A stretch of 64,000 nucleotides of DNA from Moellerella wisconsensis ATCC 35017 (GTDB lineage Bacteria; Pseudomonadota; Gammaproteobacteria; Enterobacterales; Enterobacteriaceae). This document shows positions 29,657 through 40,942 of this stretch, piece after piece (the stretch's first letter is position 1; the number at the start of each line of letters is the position of its first letter). Location of the stretch: NCBI RefSeq assembly GCF_001294465.1, contig NZ_LGAA01000002.1:62001-126000 (forward strand), written 5' to 3'. The notes below the pieces were generated by a model. That model searched no databases. It had not been told where the DNA came from and saw only the letters and a program-made list of their open reading frames with translations. The position numbers and the translations under genes were made by a program.

Positions 29657-29710
29657 AAAATAACCGCATAAAAAGTCTCTTAATTGGGATTTTTTATGCG
29701 GTTATTTTTT
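29657..29710. terminator. Bidirectional terminator between apaH and folA
   Basis: A perfect 15-bp stem ATAACCGCATAAAAA (29660-29674) / TTTTTATGCGGTTAT (29691-29705) has a 16-base loop. It is flanked by A-runs on the left and T-runs on the right, so it can stop transcription from either side. Confidence 0.9.
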
Positions 29711-29873
29711 TGTTTATGCTTAACTCATAATATATATTATTTTATCATATTATGACTTAACTAAATTAAGATAAGATATAGAATGAAATTTCCTGTATTT
29801 TATATTTCATATTAATAATATAGGATTGATATTAATAAATATGTAAATTTCTATAAATTAAAGTCATTTTTAT

Positions 29874-29900
29874 TAAAAAATCGGAGTTGTTAACTCCGAT
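29874..29900 (-). terminator. Rho-independent terminator of folA
   Basis: On the minus strand the 9-bp stem ATCGGAGTT / AACTCCGAT with a 3-base loop is followed by a T-run (complement of the A-run at 29875-29880), 15 bases past the folA stop. Confidence 0.9.
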
Positions 29901-29914
29901 ATTTCACACTGCAA

Positions 29915-30400
29915 TTAAATTCTTTTATTTAATATTTCAAAACAATAACCGTGGGAATTTAATTCATCTGCATCATGATATTCGGTATATTCAGAATCCC
30001 ATTCATCTGGCTCATAGTCAGGAAAATGCGTATCTCCAATTACTTCAGCATCAACATGGGTTAAATACAATCGAGTCGCCATGGGAAGAAACTGCTGGTA
30101 GACTTTTCCACCACCAATCACCATCACCTCATCAACCTCACCAGCCGCGGCTAATGCCTCTTCAATGGATTTAACCCATATAACCTGATCATCCGTTCCG
30201 GGATGGTTACTCAACACAATATTGATACGTTGAGGCAATGGACGCCCTATTGACTCATAAGTCACGCGCCCCATAATCACTGGTTTATTCAACGTATTCT
30301 TTTTAAACCAAGCTAAATCGCCGGGTAGATTCCATGGCATGACTTTTTCCATGCCTATAACCTGATCTATCGCCATTGCTGCAATGAGGCTAATATTCAT
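29915..30400 (-). CDS. folA: Dihydrofolate reductase
   Basis: FolA reduces dihydrofolate to tetrahydrofolate with NADPH and is the target of trimethoprim. Family residues are visible: [29 protein letters not shown] with the catalytic Asp (position 27 as in E. coli), the NADPH-binding [16 protein letters not shown] and the [13 protein letters not shown] segment. It is 161 residues (E. coli 159). It is convergent with apaH, as in E. coli, but the kefFC genes that lie beyond folA there are absent; a long AT-rich spacer leads instead to ftsP. Confidence 0.97.
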   Translation of the reverse strand: MNISLIAAMAIDQVIGMEKVMPWNLPGDLAWFKKNTLNKPVIMGRVTYESIGRPLPQRINIVLSNHPGTDDQVIWVKSIEEALAAAGEVDEVMVIGGGKVYQQFLPMATRLYLTHVDAEVIGDTHFPDYEPDEWDSEYTEYHDADELNSHGYCFEILNKRI

Positions 30401-31262
30401 TGGGATACCTTAAAGCTAAATAAGAAGGCTAATAATATAAAATTTTCACGCTACTATACGTAAAGCAAAAACCTGCGTCGACTAAATTTACGCTTCCATA
30501 AATACAAATAACTAGTTTATGGTTATACTGTCACTTGGATTATTCTTTAAATCAGTAGCCACTCTATTTAAATAAATAAATATAATTATATTTATCCTGT
30601 CTATTTTTTTGATGACTTATTTTTTACGTTATAGAAACTGAACTTAAACAGGCTTTTTTCTTTTCGTAAAAAATCTATTTAATCCATTACAAACCAAAAA
30701 GATAATAAATAATATGTGAATAAAATTTTATACAACGTAATCTATTTTTTAGCTAACTCGCTAATCAAATATTTTGTGTTAAATTTTCCTCATGGTAACG
30801 ACTCTGACAACATTTATTGAGATTAAAGGCTATTCATATGAACATTACCTAATTAAAATCAGTCTGTTAGATTCTTAATAACACATGATAGATAAAGATT
30901 AATTAATTAGCGTTAAGATAAAAATCTTATTAATAATATTTATTAATTGAAACCTAAGTTATTTTTTATTATTTTGTATACAATAATAAAACTTTATCAA
31001 AGTGATAACAAAAAGTTATCTATGGCTTTATTATTTGAATGTAAATTATTACTAATTGAATGTTTTCTACTGATTATATTTAGACTAATGTAAAGAGAAA
31101 ATAGGTATAAACTTAGCTATTAGACTTGATTTGTCTGTAATCTACTGCTGAATAGAATCTTCTCGCTTAAGCTAGTCAAGCTACTAGTAACTGATAAAAC
31201 ATAAATTATTCTAATTAATCATTCAGCCACCAAGACACTATTGATGACTGAATTATATTTAA
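30401..31262. other. Long AT-rich spacer folA-ftsP, no gene recognised
   Basis: These 862 bases are strikingly AT-rich and have no open frame of note on either strand. An 18-codon frame at 30519-30575 is hydrophobic but lacks a ribosome-binding site. The spacer joins a block homologous to the first minutes of the E. coli map with one homologous to the parC region, so it is a rearrangement junction. The folA promoter should lie near its left end. Confidence 0.7.
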
Positions 31263-32684
31263 TTATGGATTTTGGGGATTAATAACCATTTGTCCGACAC
31301 TGCCAAGATCGGCTTTTTCCAAATTTTGGCTATAGAATAAGAAAGGAAAATGATTAAACGATGGCTGCAGCATTTCAACCAATAACTCCGTACGTCCTTC
31401 TACCCAAACGGTGTCTTTCCATCCAAAATCATCGGCAGATACCGGTTGTCCATTATGATTAATCACTTTAAACCGTGCGCCTTCAATATGGAATGGCTGA
31501 GCCACGTCACTATTAACGACCCAGCGCTCCCAGCTACCTTGCTCCGTGGTTAAATCTATACGCTTCACATTTCTGGTAGCGCCATTGATTCCTGCAGGAT
31601 CATCTAAACGAATGTCTCGATTACGAATAGATGTAGTAATTTGAGTATTATCATCAACTAATCGAGCTGGCACATCATCGGTCACCAAAGACATTAATCC
31701 AGTGGCGCGGAGGGTTAATACATTGGTTGAAACCAGTAATGATGAAGGTTCAAATAGCCCTTTCATTCTCTCCATAAATCCCGCAGGTTCGCCCGCGGTA
31801 ATTGAAACTTGTTCTGTTTTCGCCATATCAATGAGGATCTCTTTACGCTCTCCTGGGGCGAGCGGCAAAGATTGTACCTGTACTGGTACCGTCAATAACC
31901 CTTGATCTGAAGCGATAAGATAAAATGGTCGGCCATCGCTAATATTCATGATATAACGACGTGAATTGGATGCATTCAATAATCGTAGGCGGATCCAGCC
32001 TCGCGATACTTCAATATAAGGGTCTTGTACGCCATTAACTAATAAAGTATCGCCAACAAAACCATTTTCAGAGGATTGATATTCAGGCGTTCCAAAATTA
32101 TCGAGCCGTTTATCTTGAATAATTACAGGAAAATCATCGACGCCATAATGCTTTGGCAACCTTAAATTTTTAGTTGAATCATCGTCAATAATCCACATTC
32201 CCACTAAGCCATTATAAACCTGAGACCCCATTTTACCTTCGGTATTCGCATGGTACCAAAGTGTAGCCGCAGGCTGACGAATAGGGATCACAGGGGACCA
32301 ATCTGCTCCAGGGGAAATCAAACGTGCAGCACCACCAATCTGAGTGCCGGGAACTTGTAATCCACTAACCGTCATAGAGACTGCTTCTGGTAAACGATTA
32401 CTGTAAATTAATTTAATATCATCGCCATTTTTGACCCTAACCGTTGGCCCAGGATATGAGCCATTTACGCCCCAAATATTGGCGCGTGATTTACCATCAA
32501 AAGACCAATGGATCTTCTGTAAAGTTAAGAATAACGGCTGGCCACTACGAGACTCAAGTAATGGCGGGACGGGCAGTAAATTAGTACCGTTTGTATCTGC
32601 ACTCGCGCTAAATGCTATCGAAGCAAGACATAAAGCCAAACCTGAAATTTTAAGGAATGGAAATGGGCGCATACTAAATGACAT
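31263..32684 (-). CDS. ftsP: Cell division protein FtsP (SufI), multicopper-oxidase fold
   Basis: FtsP is a periplasmic three-cupredoxin protein without oxidase activity that stabilises the divisome under stress. The 473 residues track E. coli closely, for example LPVPPLLESRSGQPLFLT, WYHANTEG, GVDDFPVIIQDKRLDNFG and GWKDTVWVEG. The E. coli protein is a classic Tat substrate with SRRQF in its signal. Here the signal reads MSFSMRPFPFLK and then a hydrophobic run to SASA, with no arginine pair. The protein may therefore use Sec or be exported poorly. It lies beyond plsC as in E. coli, after a 498-base gap. Confidence 0.95.
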   Translation of the reverse strand: MSFSMRPFPFLKISGLALCLASIAFSASADTNGTNLLPVPPLLESRSGQPLFLTLQKIHWSFDGKSRANIWGVNGSYPGPTVRVKNGDDIKLIYSNRLPEAVSMTVSGLQVPGTQIGGAARLISPGADWSPVIPIRQPAATLWYHANTEGKMGSQVYNGLVGMWIIDDDSTKNLRLPKHYGVDDFPVIIQDKRLDNFGTPEYQSSENGFVGDTLLVNGVQDPYIEVSRGWIRLRLLNASNSRRYIMNISDGRPFYLIASDQGLLTVPVQVQSLPLAPGERKEILIDMAKTEQVSITAGEPAGFMERMKGLFEPSSLLVSTNVLTLRATGLMSLVTDDVPARLVDDNTQITTSIRNRDIRLDDPAGINGATRNVKRIDLTTEQGSWERWVVNSDVAQPFHIEGARFKVINHNGQPVSADDFGWKDTVWVEGRTELLVEMLQPSFNHFPFLFYSQNLEKADLGSVGQMVINPQNP

Positions 32685-33182
32685 ATTTTCTCCGCAGAAA
32701 TAATAATCCCAACGCTTTTATAATATATATATCTTTAATAAATCGAGCGACAGAAAAACAGCAAACAATGTCATTTCAACTAACTCTGCTTTAGATTTTT
32801 TTATTACTAAGTAAGCTGATTGTTGAATATGCCCAAATTGTTATAGTAAACACTTCTGTAACTGGAACTATGATGGATATAACGGGTAAACAATTTTTAT
32901 TAGCTAAATAACAGCCATTATATCTAACAACATTAATGCTAGTTTACATAATGCGCCATATTAGCGCGAAAAGAGTCTAACATCTAAAAATATCTGAATA
33001 AAATTAATATAGGAATACGAAAACTTACAAGCAGGGATCTACAAAACAATAATTAAATTATTACATTAAGCTAGCGCCATTTCTCTTTTCCCTCATTAAG
33101 TATGATTACCTTACTTCATAATAAGAAAAGAGAAATGATAATCAAAATAAGAAATAAAAATAAAATAACTGTTTTTACTGTC
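32685..33182. other. Spacer plsC-ftsP with long inverted repeat
   Basis: No gene is seen in these 498 AT-rich bases. The main structure is the perfect 13-bp inverted repeat at 33078-33137, described separately. A shorter one lies near 32950 (GCGC-catatta-GCGC). The ftsP promoter must be here if ftsP is not read through from plsC. Confidence 0.6.
33078..33137. repeat. Perfect 13-bp inverted repeat with nested stem, downstream of plsC
   Basis: CATTTCTCTTTTC (33078-33090) and GAAAAGAGAAATG (33125-33137) are perfect reverse complements. The 34 bases between hold a nested AAGTA / TACTT pair. On the minus strand it lies 45 bases past the plsC stop but has no following T-run, so it may be a 3' stabilising stem, a protein-binding palindrome or the remnant of a small palindromic element. 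Confidence 0.6.
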
Positions 33183-33914
33183 TTACTTTTTACTATCTAA
33201 CAATTCGACTTCTTTATTTAATTGTTTAATTTTAGCGTCCATTAAATCATGGCAATGCTGAGCTAATTCACGGACCTGATCACGGGTATATTTGCTGGTA
33301 TCAATCGGATCAAGCATTTCAATAATAACCGTGCCGTTATTCCAGCGATTTAATTTTACTCGCCCTTCGGTTCTAGAGGCACAGACTGGAACAATAGGTA
33401 CACCAGCAGAGATAGCCGCGTGGAACGCCCCTGTTTTAAACGGTAATAATCCTCGGCCACGACTGCGTGTACCCTCAGGGAACATCCAAACAGAAATTTT
33501 TCGCTGCTTTATTTGTTCAGCAACCTGAGAAATCGTAGTGTGGGCTTTAGAACGATTACCGCGATCAATCAATATGTTACCGGTTATCCAATATAAGAAA
33601 CCAAAGAAAGGCACGAAAATTAAACTTTTTTTGCCGACAGTTACTGTACGCGGCTGAACCCCATTAGAGATAGTGACCATATCATAATTATTTTGGTGAT
33701 TACCAAGATAAATACTCGGAGGATAATTTTTGGCTTGCTGTGGGATCCGCTTAATTAGCTTAATACCAAACACCCCAGATAATCGACCAAATAAATGGCC
33801 AAAGGTCATCACATGTTTAGGATTACGCGGGCTAAATAAGCAATATATCCCCCCAAGAACACACACCAATATTGTATATATAATGACAATAATGGTACGA
33901 ATAATAGCTAACAT
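33183..33914 (-). CDS. plsC: 1-acyl-sn-glycerol-3-phosphate acyltransferase PlsC
   Basis: PlsC adds the second acyl chain to lysophosphatidic acid, giving phosphatidic acid at the inner membrane. The catalytic HX4D motif is NHQNNYD, and the substrate-binding FPEGTRSRG is intact. An N-terminal membrane segment precedes CLFSPRNPKHV. I chose the ATG at 33914 (MLAIIRTIIVI), which has GAGG at good spacing and aligns with E. coli MLYIFRLII, giving 243 residues. A longer frame opens 12 codons earlier without family support. It follows parC on the same strand. Confidence 0.96.
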   Translation of the reverse strand: MLAIIRTIIVIIYTILVCVLGGIYCLFSPRNPKHVMTFGHLFGRLSGVFGIKLIKRIPQQAKNYPPSIYLGNHQNNYDMVTISNGVQPRTVTVGKKSLIFVPFFGFLYWITGNILIDRGNRSKAHTTISQVAEQIKQRKISVWMFPEGTRSRGRGLLPFKTGAFHAAISAGVPIVPVCASRTEGRVKLNRWNNGTVIIEMLDPIDTSKYTRDQVRELAQHCHDLMDAKIKQLNKEVELLDSKK

Positions 33915-33996
33915 AATAACCTCTAAATATAGTGGGGCAGCCTGCCCCATTATTCTTAACCGTACGATAGCTTAAATAATAGCAAATAAATAAAAT

Positions 33997-36258
33997 TTAC
34001 TCGGCGCTACTATCTGCTGATTCCACTTCAATACGTTCAATACTGTGCAGCCCACGCGGTAAAGAGGTTCCTTTACGGCCACGCTCGGCACGATATTTCT
34101 GCAAATCTTCTGGTTTAAATTTCAATTTACGTTTGCCAAAGAATAACGTAATTGATGACTCTGGTGATAGCAATAATAACCACACCAATAGATCTTCCCC
34201 GGTGGCAGCTTGTGCACCTGGGATATTGATAATTTTATTACCTTTACCTTTCGATAATTGAGGTAAATCAGAAACTGGGAATACCAGCATCCGCCCAGCT
34301 TTAGTTATGGCTAATAATAATTGCTGTTGTTCATTTTCAATTTCTATTGGAGAAATAATTTTTGCATTTTCAGGCAGATTAATTAACGCTTTACCGGTTT
34401 TATTTTTGGTGACTAAATCATTAAACGTACAAATAAAACCATAACCAGCATCAGAGGCTAATAAATATTTTTGCTGCTCTGGCGCCATTAATACCTGTTC
34501 AATTGAAGCGCCTGGCGGTAAGGTTAATTTACCGGTGAGAGGCTCTCCTTGACTACGCGCAGAAGGCAACTCCAAAGGATCTAAAGAATAGCTGCGTCCA
34601 GTGGTATCTAAAAAAACCACCGCTTGATTAGTTTTACCACGCGCCGCACTTCGGAAGCTATCTCCCGATTTATAATTAAGATTGGTCGGGTCAATATCAT
34701 GCCCTTTGGCACTACGTACCCATCCCATCTCAGATAACACCACAGTGATAGGCTCAGAGGGTAAAATATCGTGCTCACTCATGGCTTTCGCTTCACTGCG
34801 TTCATTCAGCGGTGAACGACGATTATCACCATAATTTTCTGCATCGGCCTGAATTTCTTTTTTCAGTAAACTGTTTAAACGACGTTCTGAGCCCAGAATA
34901 GCTTGCAGTTTATCGCGCTCTTTAGCTAATTCATCTTGCTCACCACGAATTTTCATCTCTTCTAGTTTAGCTAAATGGCGTAATTTTAGCTCCAGAATAG
35001 ATTCAGACTGCATTTCAGAAATCCCGAAACGAGACATTAAAATAGCTTTAGGCTCATCTTCTGTACGAATAATATCAATAACCTCATCAATATTGAGGTA
35101 AGCAATTAACAATCCTTCCAGAATATGTAAGCGTTTTAGTACTTTTTCTAAACGATGATTCAGTCGATTACGTACTGTTTTACGACGATAAACTAACCAT
35201 TCAGATAAAATTTCAACCAAGCCTTTAACCGCTGGGCGATTATCTAGGCCAATCATATTTAAATTAACCCGATAGCTTCTTTCTAAATCGGTCGTGGCGA
35301 ACAGATGGGTCATTACCTGGTCTAAATCCACGCGATTACTGCGTGGAACAATTACTAAGCGAGTTGGATTTTCATGGTTAGATTCATCGCGTAAATCTTC
35401 AACCATGGGCAATTTTTTATTACGCATTTGGCTGGCGATTTGTTCTAATACTTTAGCGCCAGAAACTTGATGAGGTAACGCAGTAATCACTGCATTTCCA
35501 TCTTCTTTTTCCCAAATCGCACGCATACGCACGGAACCGCGACCGGTTTGATAGATTTTACGAATATCATGGCTGGCAGAGATAATCTCGGCTTCTGTCG
35601 GAAAATCAGGTCCAGGGATATACTCCATCACCTCATCCAGAGTCAACTCAGGATGATCAATTAACGCAATCACTGCATTCGCCACTTCACGGGCATTATG
35701 CGGAGGAATATCTGTCGCCATCCCGACGGCAATACCTGTTGTGCCGTTAAGTAAAATATTCGGTAAACGAGCCGGCAGCATTTTAGGCTCTTTTAAGGTT
35801 CCATCAAAATTTGGAACCCAATCTACAGTCCCGTTGCCCAGCTCACTTAATAAGGTTTCTGAGTAGCGCGATAAACGTGATTCGGTATAACGCATCGCCG
35901 CAAATGATTTTGGATCATCCGGTGCCCCCCAGTTTCCTTGACCATCAACTAATGGATAACGATAAGAAAAAGGCTGTGCCATCAACACCATAGCTTCGTA
36001 ACATGCGCTATCGCCGTGCGGATGATATTTACCCAGCACGTCACCTACTGTACGGGCAGATTTTTTATATTTTGCTGAATTGCTTAATCCGAGTTCAGAC
36101 ATCGCATATACAATGCGTCGTTGAACGGGTTTTAAACCATCCCCGATAAAAGGTAGCGCCCTATCCATGATGACATACATCGAATAGTTCAAATAGGCGC
36201 TTTCGGTAAAGGTATAGAGGGGTAGACGCTCTACACCATCATGAGTTACTTCACTCAT
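33997..36258 (-). CDS. parC: DNA topoisomerase IV subunit A
   Basis: ParC with ParE decatenates daughter chromosomes. The catalytic tyrosine is Tyr124 in AMRYTESR. The quinolone-determining segment reads [13 protein letters not shown], with Ser84 and Glu88 matching the sensitive-type Ser80 and Glu84 of E. coli. The 753 residues are the family's usual length, and the C-terminal beta-pinwheel domain is present. It lies 42 bases after parE, so here the two subunits form one apparent operon; in E. coli several genes separate them. Confidence 0.97.
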   Translation of the reverse strand: MSEVTHDGVERLPLYTFTESAYLNYSMYVIMDRALPFIGDGLKPVQRRIVYAMSELGLSNSAKYKKSARTVGDVLGKYHPHGDSACYEAMVLMAQPFSYRYPLVDGQGNWGAPDDPKSFAAMRYTESRLSRYSETLLSELGNGTVDWVPNFDGTLKEPKMLPARLPNILLNGTTGIAVGMATDIPPHNAREVANAVIALIDHPELTLDEVMEYIPGPDFPTEAEIISASHDIRKIYQTGRGSVRMRAIWEKEDGNAVITALPHQVSGAKVLEQIASQMRNKKLPMVEDLRDESNHENPTRLVIVPRSNRVDLDQVMTHLFATTDLERSYRVNLNMIGLDNRPAVKGLVEILSEWLVYRRKTVRNRLNHRLEKVLKRLHILEGLLIAYLNIDEVIDIIRTEDEPKAILMSRFGISEMQSESILELKLRHLAKLEEMKIRGEQDELAKERDKLQAILGSERRLNSLLKKEIQADAENYGDNRRSPLNERSEAKAMSEHDILPSEPITVVLSEMGWVRSAKGHDIDPTNLNYKSGDSFRSAARGKTNQAVVFLDTTGRSYSLDPLELPSARSQGEPLTGKLTLPPGASIEQVLMAPEQQKYLLASDAGYGFICTFNDLVTKNKTGKALINLPENAKIISPIEIENEQQQLLLAITKAGRMLVFPVSDLPQLSKGKGNKIINIPGAQAATGEDLLVWLLLLSPESSITLFFGKRKLKFKPEDLQKYRAERGRKGTSLPRGLHSIERIEVESADSSAE

Positions 36259-36300
36259 TGAATACTTTCCTTACTCATTCTTTGGGCTTTTTCCGGTGAA

Positions 36301-38238
<1,938 letters not shown>

Positions 38239-38288
38239 TCAGTGAATTACTGTTGATAATAACAGTGTTAATAGGTTTTGGCATTAAT

Positions 38289-38873
38289 TTACTCGAACTC
38301 AGCCAAACCTAAAAAGTGAATAATTTGAGGGAAGTAATATTCAAAGCCGACAAAAGCATGATTGCCGCCAGATTCTATCGTCTGTTTGCTTTTCATAAGA
38401 TAGGTCACTGCTTGTCGATAATCCAGTACTTCATCTCCCGTCTGCTGTAAAAGCCAGATAAGATCAGGCGATGTTAACGTTTCTATATGCAATGCTTTCA
38501 AATCATCTATATGATTTGGTTCAAGTATATAGTGTTCGTTAGTATAAGGATTGGTATTTTCGCCTAAATAATTTTGCAGCAAATCAAAAGGGCGAACCGC
38601 GGGATTCACCACCACAGCAGGCAGCGAAAAACGTTGGGACAACCAGAGCGCAAAATAGCCGCCTAGTGAAGAACCAACCAGACCAAGCGGCTCTCCCGCA
38701 TGCTCAGCCACTAAATCCTCAAGCAATTCAGCCGCAGGCGTAGGGTAATTAGGTAATTGAGGGATCAACAAATTAATCTGCGGATAATGTTCATTAACCC
38801 AAGTTTTCAGCAAATTAGCCTTCGCTGACTTTGATGAACTATTAAAACCGTGGATATAAATCAATGTTGCCAT
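38289..38873 (-). CDS. yqiA: Esterase YqiA
   Basis: YqiA is a small alpha/beta-hydrolase with esterase activity on short acyl-CoA and nitrophenyl esters; its natural role is not settled. The nucleophile elbow is GSSLGG, and a late GGNHAF supplies the histidine. [19 protein letters not shown] starts the fold. The ATG at 38873 overlaps the cpdA stop as TAATG, so translation is coupled, and gives 194 residues (E. coli 193). It precedes parE as in E. coli. Confidence 0.95.
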   Translation of the reverse strand: MATLIYIHGFNSSSKSAKANLLKTWVNEHYPQINLLIPQLPNYPTPAAELLEDLVAEHAGEPLGLVGSSLGGYFALWLSQRFSLPAVVVNPAVRPFDLLQNYLGENTNPYTNEHYILEPNHIDDLKALHIETLTSPDLIWLLQQTGDEVLDYRQAVTYLMKSKQTIESGGNHAFVGFEYYFPQIIHFLGLAEFE

Positions 38874-39712
38874 TAGTAGCCGTCCGAATCCAAATTCGGG
38901 CAAAAATCTCTGGATGAAAGCCGATAAACTTCAGTTGTGACCTGTTTTCGCCCCTGCTCATCAATTAATAATTCTAAATAACGCCAGCCTGGTGCAGCGG
39001 TATCTAACATAAAATTAGTACAATGTGGCTTAAATTGTACACTGGTCGAGGGCGTCGCTAATAAACGAATACCGTGCCAATCTTCGTCCATTTCTTGATG
39101 AATATGGCCGCAAAGCATGGCTTTAACTTGATGATAGCCTTTAAGATAATCTGCAAGAATATGGGAATTGCGTAAACTGTGTTGGTCTAGCCAAGTACAG
39201 CCTGAAGGCAAGGGATGATGGTGCAGCATGATAATAGTACTGCGCTCAGAATTATTATCTAAGCACGCTTTCATCCACTCCAATTGATAGTCTGACAGCT
39301 CGCCATGGGGGACATCTTGAATCTGGCTATCCAACATCAAGACTTGCCATTCATTACCAATAACAATTTGTTTTGCTGATGAAATACCGGCGGCTTTCAA
39401 TGAGTCAAACATTGCAGGTTGATAATCATGATTGCCCGGTAACCACACACAAGGTGCAGAAATACGTGCAATACCTGCGGCAAAACGGTGATACGCGCCG
39501 ATAGATTGATCTTGAACTAAATCGCCGGTAGCGACAATAAGGTCAATCTCAAGTCCTTGCGCTTGAATTGCATCAAGCACCGCATGGTAACTATCATGAG
39601 TATTAACGCCTAACAATGTATTTTCAGTATCAGCAAATAAATGTGTATCAGTTATTTGTAATATCCTGACTGCCTTCTCATTTTTTGCAGTCAATCTAAG
39701 CAGGCTGTCCAA
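38873..39712 (-). CDS. cpdA: 3',5'-cyclic-AMP phosphodiesterase CpdA
   Basis: CpdA hydrolyses cAMP and so tunes CRP-dependent transcription. Metallophosphoesterase motifs are complete: ITDTHLF near residue 21, [13 protein letters not shown] near 94-97, LHHHPLP and GHIHQE. The gene starts with TTG, preceded by AAAGGAAAGGGA. The E. coli gene also uses TTG, as I remember, so weak initiation may be a conserved feature. At 279 residues it matches E. coli (275). The yqiB gene, which lies between nudF and cpdA in E. coli, is missing here. Confidence 0.96.
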   Translation of the reverse strand: MDSLLRLTAKNEKAVRILQITDTHLFADTENTLLGVNTHDSYHAVLDAIQAQGLEIDLIVATGDLVQDQSIGAYHRFAAGIARISAPCVWLPGNHDYQPAMFDSLKAAGISSAKQIVIGNEWQVLMLDSQIQDVPHGELSDYQLEWMKACLDNNSERSTIIMLHHHPLPSGCTWLDQHSLRNSHILADYLKGYHQVKAMLCGHIHQEMDEDWHGIRLLATPSTSVQFKPHCTNFMLDTAAPGWRYLELLIDEQGRKQVTTEVYRLSSRDFCPNLDSDGY

Positions 39713-39814
39713 AAGTATCCCTTTCCTTTAAAAATTTCACGCTATTCTATCGTTAACTGTCAGACGATATCTGCTAAATGGCACACAATTCCTTAGAATA
39801 AGGATCGTATATAG

Positions 39815-40447
39815 CTATTCCATCCATTTTTTTCTGAGTTTTTGCTGATTTATCTCTAACCATTGCAACGCGATAACAGTTGCGGCGTTATCAATTAATC
39901 CTTGTTCAACCCAACGATATGCCTGCTCACGCGTTACTACATGAACCCGAATATCTTCATTTTCACTGGCTAACCCATGGATCCCGTTGGCGGTAGAACT
40001 GTCAACTTCACCAGCATACACATACATTCGTTCTGTTGTTCCGCCCGGGCTAGAAAGATAACTTAGCATTTTCTCACAACGCTTTATGGTTAAGCCAGCT
40101 TCTTCTTCCGCTTCCCGGCGCACCACATGCTCAATTTCCTCTCCCGGCTCTATCATGCCTGCGACCGCTTCCAATAACCATGGCGTTTCGCTCGTTTCTA
40201 TCGCCGGTATTCGGATTTGTTCAATCAACACCACTTGATCACGAATAGGATCGTAAGGCAGCACGACGGCAGCATTGCCACGTTCAAAAACTTCGCGCGT
40301 TATTTCCTCACTCCAGCCTCCGGCAAATAAGCGATGGCGGAATCGATACTCCATTAAGGCAAAAAAGCCTTTAAATAATTTACGTATCGATATAATTTCA
40401 ACATCATTGTTACTATATTTAAACGGTGAAGATATCTTTTTCGTCAT
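39815..40447 (-). CDS. nudF: ADP-ribose pyrophosphatase NudF
   Basis: NudF hydrolyses ADP-ribose and related sugar nucleotides to AMP and ribose-5-phosphate. The Nudix box runs from GMIEPGEE to REAEEEAGL (roughly residues 97-119), preceded by LLEAVA. It is 210 residues (E. coli 209). It is divergent from tolC as in E. coli and heads a unit running through cpdA, yqiA, parE and parC. Confidence 0.95.
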   Translation of the reverse strand: MTKKISSPFKYSNNDVEIISIRKLFKGFFALMEYRFRHRLFAGGWSEEITREVFERGNAAVVLPYDPIRDQVVLIEQIRIPAIETSETPWLLEAVAGMIEPGEEIEHVVRREAEEEAGLTIKRCEKMLSYLSSPGGTTERMYVYAGEVDSSTANGIHGLASENEDIRVHVVTREQAYRWVEQGLIDNAATVIALQWLEINQQKLRKKWME

Positions 40448-40942
40448 ATCATTCTCCTACACGCGTTAATAGCATGGCAAAAATAGCCCAAATATTTCAA
40501 GGATGCGATATCGAACGAGCATGGCATAAGGCTAATCCGCTTATCGGAGATTTATCGCAAATACGATTTACCGCTGGGCATATCATTTATAGATTGATTA
40601 CTATATTAAGGAAAAAATAAGTAAACAACACAGTTTTTAAATAATTCAGCCCATTAATGATGTAATGTTTAATTAATTTGAGACAATATGGCACAAAAGG
40701 CCACCGTAATTTATAGGGATATTCTGCTACAATGGCCAAATATTGGCTCAAAATCGCAGGCAACAATAGAGTCTGTTTTTATAACTGTGTCCGGAGCGGC
40801 TGATAACATTGACTGATGCGCTATAATGTCAGCTTATTTATCGGCATTTGCCATATTTACTCTGAACCCAATATCCACTGAGTAAATTAATGGTTTTGCA
40901 GCACAGGCTCGATATAAATTGCGGCTTAATCAAGGAATCAAA
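40448..40942 (+). other. Divergent nudF-tolC regulatory spacer
   Basis: About 495 bases separate the two starts. A frame at 40473-40620 (48 codons from an ATG lacking a good ribosome-binding site) is not similar to anything I recognise and I do not call it. A TATAAT at 40823-40828 could be a -10 element for tolC, but without a clear -35. I saw no convincing mar/rob box by eye. Confidence 0.45.

Noticed and set aside
30519-30575. 18-codon hydrophobic frame in the folA-ftsP spacer
   Set aside because: No ribosome-binding site, and too short to separate from chance in such AT-rich DNA.
39710-39712. TTG start of cpdA as a possible annotation error
   Set aside because: The ribosome-binding site and the aligned N terminus support it, and the E. 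coli gene also starts with TTG as I recall.
40473-40620. 48-codon plus-strand frame upstream of tolC
   Set aside because: No ribosome-binding site, no recognisable family and ordinary composition for a spacer; its longer version begins inside nudF on the opposite strand.
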